Assembly (NCBI RefSeq): GCF_001417775.1
Contig: NZ_BBZJ01000014.1
Coordinates: 248,001 to 312,000 of the forward strand
Source: Streptomyces sp. TP-A0356
GTDB taxonomy: Bacteria; Actinomycetota; Actinomycetes; Streptomycetales; Streptomycetaceae
Reading direction: 5' to 3'
Length of the DNA stretch: 64,000 nucleotides
Shown here: positions 58,513-64,000 of the stretch, piece by piece
Position numbering within the stretch: the stretch's first letter is position 1
How the letters are laid out: every line of letters begins with the position of its first letter
Program-made: the position numbers and the translations under genes
Notes under the pieces: model-generated
Told to the model about the DNA's origin: nothing
What the model saw: the letters and a program-made list of their open reading frames with translations, nothing else
Database searches by the model: none

Positions 58513-59671
58513 AAGCCCGGGGGTAGCGCGCCAGCCATCCCGGCGCGGATCCCGTAGGGCCGTGCAGCGCAGCGCCCTGCGTCATCTCCATCGCGAAGTC
58601 GTCCGCCAGCACCAGCAGCGTGGAACGGCCCTCCAGCTCGGCCAGCCAGGCCGGCGGGAGGGCCGTTTCGCCGTACAGTGCTCCGAGCAGTCCGCCGGCC
58701 AGCGCCCCCGCGGTGCCCGAGGGCCCCCCGTGGTTCACCGCCAGGCACAGCCCGTGCCGGACGTCCTCCCCCACCAGCGCGCAGTACACGGCGACGGCCA
58801 GCACCCCCTCCGCCGTACCGGCCCCGGCCAGCTCCTCGATCCGTTCGGGCGTGGGCATCCCCTGCCGCATCGCGCCCAGCGCGTGCTGCAGCGCATCGGC
58901 GACCGGCTGCTGCCCCGGCCGGGGGGCCAGCAGTGCGAGAGCCCGCTGCACGGCCCCGTCCAGGCTCTCGCCGCGCGCCAGCGCGTGCACGATCACGGCG
59001 TACGCGCCCGCCGACAGATACGCCGTGGGGTGCCCGTGGGACTGGGCCGCGCACTCGATCGCGAGCTGCAGCACGAGCTGCGGATCCCAGCCGACGAGCA
59101 GCCCGAACGGCGCGGAGCGCGCCGCCGCCTCGGGCCCCCGCTCGCCGGGGTTCTTGGGCGCGTCCAGCGTGCCCATGATGTCGTCGCCGAAGCCGAGCAG
59201 ACAGGCCCTGGCCGGGGAGCGGCGGGCGTACAGCCACTCCTCCCGGGCCAGCCAGCCGTCGTCCTTGCGGCGCTCGTCCGGCCCCCAGTCCCGCTGGGTG
59301 GCCGCCCAGCGCAGATACGCCCGGTGCAGATCGGTCGGCGGATGCCAGGCGCCGGTGTCCCGGCGGACCTGGGCGCGCACGAGCCCGTCGACGGAGAACA
59401 GGGTGAGCTGGGTGAGATGCGTGATCGCACCGCGTCGGCCGTGCCCGAACGCGAGGTCGCGGAGCCCCTCGTGACCGTGCGCCTCACGGATCTCCTCCAG
59501 CGTGAGTCCGTCGAGCGGCGCGCCCAGGGCGTCGCCGACCGCAGCGCCGAGCAGCGTCCCTCGCACGCGACTGCGAAAGTCCTGCTGCTCGGTGCGGCCC
59601 CAGACGGCACCGGCTGTCGCACCCACCCAGGCCTCCTCAGGGCACCATCCGCATGTCCGACAGTCCAGCAC
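58511..59671 (-). CDS. ADP-ribosylglycohydrolase-fold protein, probably inactive
   Basis: A 386-residue protein of the ADP-ribosylglycohydrolase (DraG) family: RVRGTLLGAAVGDALGAPLD is the typical start, and later NHGGPSGTAGALAGGLLGAL matches the C-terminal block. Known active members bind two metals through TDDT and DxDT motifs. Here they read ITHLTQLT and GPSGTAG, so the aspartates are missing. The fold is kept but hydrolysis of ADP-ribose is unlikely; a binding or regulatory role is more plausible. The upstream about 30 residues, with three Cys, are outside the domain. Its end abuts an inverted-repeat element. Confidence 0.75.
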   Translation of the reverse strand: MLDCRTCGWCPEEAWVGATAGAVWGRTEQQDFRSRVRGTLLGAAVGDALGAPLDGLTLEEIREAHGHEGLRDLAFGHGRRGAITHLTQLTLFSVDGLVRAQVRRDTGAWHPPTDLHRAYLRWAATQRDWGPDERRKDDGWLAREEWLYARRSPARACLLGFGDDIMGTLDAPKNPGERGPEAAARSAPFGLLVGWDPQLVLQLAIECAAQSHGHPTAYLSAGAYAVIVHALARGESLDGAVQRALALLAPRPGQQPVADALQHALGAMRQGMPTPERIEELAGAGTAEGVLAVAVYCALVGEDVRHGLCLAVNHGGPSGTAGALAGGLLGALYGETALPPAWLAELEGRSTLLVLADDFAMEMTQGAALHGPTGSAPGWLARYPRA

Positions 59672-59969
59672 TGTAATCGAACGGGAACGGCCGCTTCAGC
59701 GGGCGGATCCGTATACGGTCCGTGACCTCCTCGTCCCCGACCGGCCGGTGGTCAGCCTCACCTGGTCACGCTGCGCACGGATCCGCCACTGAGCGTGTTC
59801 ACCCCTGCGGGTGATCACCGCCGCGTCGGGCGTCAGTCTGCGACGGCCGCGCCCGCGCCACTCGTACACCCCCTCCACCGCCCCCTCCACCCGCACCGGA
59901 GCCCGTCCGGCTCCAATTCTGGCTCAATGTGCGCGGGCCGCACCCGGCCGCGCGGGGAAGGCCCCTGTC

Positions 59970-60464
59970 ATGACCACCACCTCACGCACGCTCCCCCTGA
60001 CCGCCACCCTGCTCATCAGTACCGTCGCCCTCTACATCGCGCTCGTCGCGTTCGGCAACATCACCGACTTCGGGACCAACCAGCAGTTCGTACGCCATGT
60101 CCTCGCGATGGACACGACGTTCAAGGACCACGACCTGATGTGGCGGGCCATCACCTCGGGCGCCTGGCAGGACGCGGCCTACGTGGCGATCATCGCCTGG
60201 GAGACGCTCGCGGCGCTGGTCCTGATCACCGCGACCTGGCTGTGGGCCCGCCGCCACCCCCGCGCCCGGCAGCTCTCCACCCTCGGCCTGCTCATGCTCC
60301 TGCTGCTGTTCGGCGCCGGGTTCGTCGCGATAGGCGGGGAGTGGTTCGCGATGTGGCAGTCCAAGACCTGGAACGGCCTGGACGCGGCCACCCGCGTGAT
60401 CGTCCTGGCCGGGGTCACCCTCCTGGTGACGCATCTGCCGGGGGCGGCCCCGGAGAACGGCTGA
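59970..60464 (+). CDS. DUF2165-like small integral membrane protein
   Basis: A 164-residue membrane protein with four hydrophobic helices (LPLTATLLISTVALYIALVA, LGLLMLLLLFGAGFVAIGGE, TRVIVLAGVTLLVTHLPG) and the family motifs TDFGTNQQFVRHVLAMDTTF and WRAITSGAWQDAAYVAI. Members are predicted small integral membrane proteins of unknown function. ATG 59970 is preceded by a weak site; longer upstream frames start in Pro/Arg-rich sequence and are rejected. It converges with fbiC. Confidence 0.8.
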   Translation: MTTTSRTLPLTATLLISTVALYIALVAFGNITDFGTNQQFVRHVLAMDTTFKDHDLMWRAITSGAWQDAAYVAIIAWETLAALVLITATWLWARRHPRARQLSTLGLLMLLLLFGAGFVAIGGEWFAMWQSKTWNGLDAATRVIVLAGVTLLVTHLPGAAPENG

Positions 60465-60496
60465 ATCCGTCTCCGTCCCACCCGGTGCGCCATTGC

Positions 60497-63085
60497 TCAG
60501 TCGCCCAGCACCGGCAGCAGCTCCGGCAGATGACCGTCCGACGCGGTCGCCGCACGCTGCCGCTCCGGCGGGACCTCGCCGTACAGCGTGGTGCGCGGCC
60601 TGGCGGGGCGGCCGGCCGCCTCCGCCACCGCGACGAGGTCCCGGACGGACTTGTACGAGCCGTACGACGAGCCCGCCATACGGGAGATGGTCTCCTCCAT
60701 CAGGGTGCCGCCCAGGTCGTTGGCGCCGGAGCGGAGCATCTCCGCCGCCCCCTCCGTGCCCAGCTTCACCCAACTGGTCTGGATGTTGGGGATGTGGGGG
60801 TGCAGCAGCAGACGCGCCATCGCCGTCACCGCGCGGTTGTCGCGCATCGTCGGGCCGGGGCGTGCGATGCCCGCCAGGTACACCGGTGCGTTGGTGTGGA
60901 TGAACGGCAGCGTCACGAACTCCGTGAAGCCGCCCGTCCGCTGCTGGATCCGGGAGAGGGTGCGGAAGTGGCCCAGCCAGTGGCGGGGCTGGTCCACATG
61001 GCCGTACATCATCGTGGACGACGAGCGGATGCCCAGTTCGTGCGCCGTCGTCACGACCTCGATCCAGGTCGCCGTCGGCAGCTTGCCCTTCGTCAGGACC
61101 CAGCGGACCTCGTCGTCCAGGATCTCGGCGGCCGTTCCGGGGATCGTGTCGAGACCCGCCTCCTTCGCCGCCGTCAGCCACTCGCGGATGGACATGCCGG
61201 TGCGTGTCGCGCCGTTGACCACCTCCATGGGGGAGAAGGCGTGCACGTGCATGCCGGGGACCCGGGACTTGACCGCCTTCGCGATGTCGAAGTACGCCGT
61301 GCCGGGGAGGTCGGGGTGGATCCCGCCCTGCATGCACACCTCCACCGCGCCCACGTCCCACGCCTGCTGGGCGCGGTCCGCGACCTGCTCCAGGGAGAGG
61401 GTGTACGCGTCGGCGTCCGTGCGGCGCTGGGCGAAGGCGCAGAAGCGGCAGCCGGTGTAGCAGACGTTCGTGAAGTTGATGTTCCGGGTGACGATGTACG
61501 TGACGTCGTCGCCGACCGCCGACCTGCGCACGTCGTCCGCGACCCGGCACAGCGCGTCCAGCGCGGGGCCGTCCGCGTGCAGCAGGGCCAGCGCCTCGTC
61601 GTCGGTCAGCCGGGTCGGGTCGGCGGCGGCGGTGCGCAGCGCCGACCGTACGTCCGTGTCGATGCGCTCCGGGGCCATGCCGGGGGCCGCGGCCTCGCGC
61701 AGCGCCTCCCAGTCGCCGTACACCTCGTCGAAGTCGTCCCGGCGGTCGCTCGTGCGCCCGTCGGTGTCGATCGTACGGTGCAGGTCCGTACGGCCGGACG
61801 CCCGGAACACCTCTTCCGGCTCCTGCCAGGGGTGTCCCTCGACGACCGCGTCCTCGCGCGCGAGGCCCGTTCCCGGGTCCGCCAGCGCCCTTACGTGCGG
61901 CAGCAGCCGGGGATCCAGCCACGGTTCCCCGCGCCGCACGAACTCCGGGTAGACGCACAGCCGTTCGCGCAGCTCGAAGCCCGCCGCCGCGGAGCGCTCC
62001 CGCAGCAACTCGATCTGTGGCCAGGGACGCTCCGGGTTCACATGGTCGATGGTCAGCGGCGAGACCCCGCCCCAGTCGTCGATGCCGGCGCCGATGAGCC
62101 GCTCGTACTCGTCGTCGACCAGGTTCGGCGGTGCCTGGAGACAGGCGCTCGGGCCCATGATGTGCCGGGCCACGGCGATCGTGGCGACCAGTTCGTCCAG
62201 TTCCGCGTCCGGCATGCCGCGCATCGCCGTGTCCGGCTTGGCGCGGAAGTTCTGGATGATCAGCTCCTGGATGCCATGGTGGGCCCGCGCCACCTTCCGC
62301 AGCGCGAACAGGGACTCCGCGCGCTCCTCGTACGTCTCGCCGATGCCGATCAGCAGCCCGCTGGTGAAGGGCACCGAGGAGCGTCCGGCGTCCTCCAGGA
62401 CGCGCAGCCGGACCGCCGGTTCCTTGTCGGGTGAGCCGTGGTGCGGGCCGCCCGGCTCGGACCACAGCCGTTGAGCGGTCGTCTCCAGCATCATGCCCAT
62501 CGACGGGGCGACCGGCTTGAGCCGCTGGAAGTCCGTCCAGGACATCACGCCGGGGTTGAGGTGCGGCAGCAGGCCCGTCTCCTCCAGGATCCGGATCGAG
62601 ATGGCCCGTACGTAGGCGATCGTGTCGTCGTACCCGTGCGCGTCCAGCCACTCGCGGGCCTCGGGCCAGCGGTCCTCGGGCTTGTCACCGAGGGTGATCA
62701 GGGCCTCCTTGCAGCCCAGGGCCGCGCCCTTGCGGGCGACGTCGAGGACCTCGTCCGGGGACATGAACATCCCGTGCCCGGCCCGGCGCAGCTTGCCCGG
62801 CACCGTGACGAAGGTGCAGTAGTGGCACTTGTCGCGGCACAGACGGGTGAGCGGGATGAAGACGCTCTTGGAGTACGTGATGACTCCGGGCCGGCCGGCG
62901 GCCCCGAGGCCCGCGTCGCGCACCCGGGCGGCGGACACGGCGAGGTCGTCGAGGTCCGCGCCGCGGGCCTGGAGAAGCACCGCTGCCTCGGTGACGTCGA
63001 GCGCGACGCCGTCGCGGGCACGTTTGAGGGCGCGACGCATGGAGTTCTCGGTGGGGCCGGTTCCGGAGGTCGCGGAAGTCGTCAT
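60497..63085 (-). CDS. fbiC: FbiC, F420 deazaflavin (FO) synthase
   Basis: An 862-residue fusion of CofG and CofH, the two radical SAM enzymes that build FO, the deazaflavin chromophore of coenzyme F420, from tyrosine and 5-amino-6-ribitylamino uracil. The N-terminal CofG half has [10 protein letters not shown] (CxxxCxxC) at about residue 80, and the C-terminal CofH half has [22 protein letters not shown] and [11 protein letters not shown] precede the clusters as expected. F420 is a housekeeping redox cofactor of actinobacteria. ATG 63085 is used; the upstream 200 bases hold no gene. It appears complete. Confidence 0.95.
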   Translation of the reverse strand: MTTSATSGTGPTENSMRRALKRARDGVALDVTEAAVLLQARGADLDDLAVSAARVRDAGLGAAGRPGVITYSKSVFIPLTRLCRDKCHYCTFVTVPGKLRRAGHGMFMSPDEVLDVARKGAALGCKEALITLGDKPEDRWPEAREWLDAHGYDDTIAYVRAISIRILEETGLLPHLNPGVMSWTDFQRLKPVAPSMGMMLETTAQRLWSEPGGPHHGSPDKEPAVRLRVLEDAGRSSVPFTSGLLIGIGETYEERAESLFALRKVARAHHGIQELIIQNFRAKPDTAMRGMPDAELDELVATIAVARHIMGPSACLQAPPNLVDDEYERLIGAGIDDWGGVSPLTIDHVNPERPWPQIELLRERSAAAGFELRERLCVYPEFVRRGEPWLDPRLLPHVRALADPGTGLAREDAVVEGHPWQEPEEVFRASGRTDLHRTIDTDGRTSDRRDDFDEVYGDWEALREAAAPGMAPERIDTDVRSALRTAAADPTRLTDDEALALLHADGPALDALCRVADDVRRSAVGDDVTYIVTRNINFTNVCYTGCRFCAFAQRRTDADAYTLSLEQVADRAQQAWDVGAVEVCMQGGIHPDLPGTAYFDIAKAVKSRVPGMHVHAFSPMEVVNGATRTGMSIREWLTAAKEAGLDTIPGTAAEILDDEVRWVLTKGKLPTATWIEVVTTAHELGIRSSSTMMYGHVDQPRHWLGHFRTLSRIQQRTGGFTEFVTLPFIHTNAPVYLAGIARPGPTMRDNRAVTAMARLLLHPHIPNIQTSWVKLGTEGAAEMLRSGANDLGGTLMEETISRMAGSSYGSYKSVRDLVAVAEAAGRPARPRTTLYGEVPPERQRAATASDGHLPELLPVLGD

Positions 63086-63309
63086 CCTCCGAGCATACGT
63101 TTGCGGTGATCAGGGCCCCCGGGGCGGATGTGTGTCGGCGGGGCGGACCGGGCGTCACGCCGTGTCAGGGCCGCCGGGGACACCGGGTGTTCCACCGGAC
63201 GTGGCCGCCGATCGGCCTCCCGTGGAGCGGCGTTCACGGGTGGGCATCAGAGTGGTACGCACCATCACTGCACACCACCCCTGTCATCCGACACGCTGGG
63301 AGCAGCAGC

Positions 63310-64000
63310 ATGTGCGAGGACGACCACGGCATCGGCAGACGCGCACTGTTCGTGACGGGTGCGGCCGCCGCGCTTACGTTGGGAACCGTGAGCTTCCCCA
63401 ACGGCCCCGCCGCCGAGGCGGCGAGCAACCAGGAGACGAGGACGGTGCGCGGCACGCTGCCCACCGGCTCTCCCGACTTCGTGTATCTCCCCGTCGACGT
63501 CCCCGAGGGCGTCCGGGAGATCAAGGTCGCCTACACCTACGACAGGCCGTCCGTCCCGGCCGGCACCCCGGGCAACGCCCTCGACATCGGCATCTTCGAC
63601 GAGCGTGGCACCGCGCTGGGCGGCAACGGCTTCCGCGGCTGGTCCGGCGGCGCGCGCACCGAGTTCTTCGTCCGTGCGGACGACGCGACCCCGGGGTACA
63701 TCCCCGGCCCGGTCCGCCCGGGCACCTGGCACATCGCCCTGGGCCCCTACACGGTGGCGCCGCAGGGCCTCGGCTACGAGGTCACGATCACGCTCACGTA
63801 CGGCGAGCAGGGCAGGACCCCGGCGCCCGGGTACCCGCCGTCCCGGGCGAGGGGCCGGGGCCGCGCCTGGTACCGCGGCGACTGCCATATGCACTCCTGG
63901 TACTCGGACGGCCGCCGTACGCCCGCCGAGATCGCGGCGCTGGCGCGGGCCGCGGGCCTCGACTTCATCAACAGCTCGGAGCACAACACCCACTCCTCGC
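63310..64000 (+). CDS. PHP-domain hydrolase (CehA/McbA-like), truncated by window end
   Basis: At least 230 residues; the 3' end lies beyond the window. GRRALFVTGAAAALTLGTVS with its RR pair is a twin-arginine or Sec signal. A beta-rich region follows to about 180. The start of a PHP phosphoesterase domain reads RGDCHMHSWYSDGRRTPAEI, then AGLDFINSSEHNTHS, giving the HxH metal motif and the SEHN block. CehA/McbA-type proteins of this layout are exported metal-dependent hydrolases. The substrate is unknown. Confidence 0.82.
   Translation, partial: MCEDDHGIGRRALFVTGAAAALTLGTVSFPNGPAAEAASNQETRTVRGTLPTGSPDFVYLPVDVPEGVREIKVAYTYDRPSVPAGTPGNALDIGIFDERGTALGGNGFRGWSGGARTEFFVRADDATPGYIPGPVRPGTWHIALGPYTVAPQGLGYEVTITLTYGEQGRTPAPGYPPSRARGRGRAWYRGDCHMHSWYSDGRRTPAEIAALARAAGLDFINSSEHNTHSS

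Overview
The window is high-GC actinobacterial DNA and almost certainly Streptomyces. The evidence is GC-rich third positions, GTG/TTG starts behind GGAGG-type ribosome sites, rare TTA codons placed in a regulator and accessory genes, XRE/DUF397 and GPP34-domain genes, a fused FbiC for F420 synthesis, and many actinobacterial IS remnants. No rRNA, tRNA or CRISPR array is visible.

Region 1 (1-12.3 kb) is an accessory island with visibly less GC-biased codon use. Two broken genes and a frameshifted GNAT gene are followed by a methyltransferase and a glycosyltransferase. These converge, across a strong hairpin, on an eight-gene minus-strand operon: sugar-isomerase-like TIM barrel, Gfo/Idh/MocA dehydrogenase, radical SAM/SPASM protein, nucleotidyltransferase-like protein, AroE-like dehydrogenase, PhyH-type oxygenase, second Gfo/Idh/MocA dehydrogenase and a seryl-tRNA synthetase. 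A possible 30-residue peptide gene precedes it. I read this as a cryptic natural-product cluster.

Region 2 (12.3-25.5 kb) is a mosaic of IS256, integrase, IS3, ISAs1 and IS5-like pieces between accessory genes: secreted phosphoesterase, GYD protein, TetR/FAD-monooxygenase pair, alpha/beta hydrolase, collagen-like protein and a TrmH-family methyltransferase with a TTA third codon.

Region 3 (25.8-35.0 kb) is a second probable biosynthetic cluster. Both glutamate mutase subunits, aspartate kinase and aspartate-semialdehyde dehydrogenase suggest a route from glutamate through 3-methylaspartate to its semialdehyde. With them are a clavaminate-synthase-like oxygenase, an EamA exporter, a nitroreductase, a TTA-containing LysR regulator, and a solute-binding-protein homologue without a signal peptide that may be an enzyme.

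Region 4 (35.3-43.8 kb) is the most striking part and looks like a signalling or conflict island. A four-gene operon encodes a nucleotidyl-cyclase-like protein, a P-loop NTPase, an SPFH-like coiled-coil protein and a DUF4407 membrane protein. It is flanked by a band-7 protein, a divergent Pycsar-effector-like membrane protein and a Crp-type regulator. The cyclase C-terminus and NTPase N-terminus share a gapless 21-residue motif resembling bacterial amyloid signalling motifs, suggesting amyloid-coupled activation of a cyclic-nucleotide response.

Region 5 (43.8-64 kb) is mostly chromosomal housekeeping: MFS/ArsR pair, glutathione peroxidase, membrane protein, D-Ala-D-Ala carboxypeptidase with a long disordered N-terminus, GPP34 protein, XRE/DUF397 pair, SDR enzyme behind an orphan TetR-type operator, sodium:solute symporter, a 193-bp inverted-repeat element, an ADP-ribosylglycohydrolase-fold protein lacking its usual metal motifs, a small membrane protein, FbiC and a truncated PHP-domain protein.
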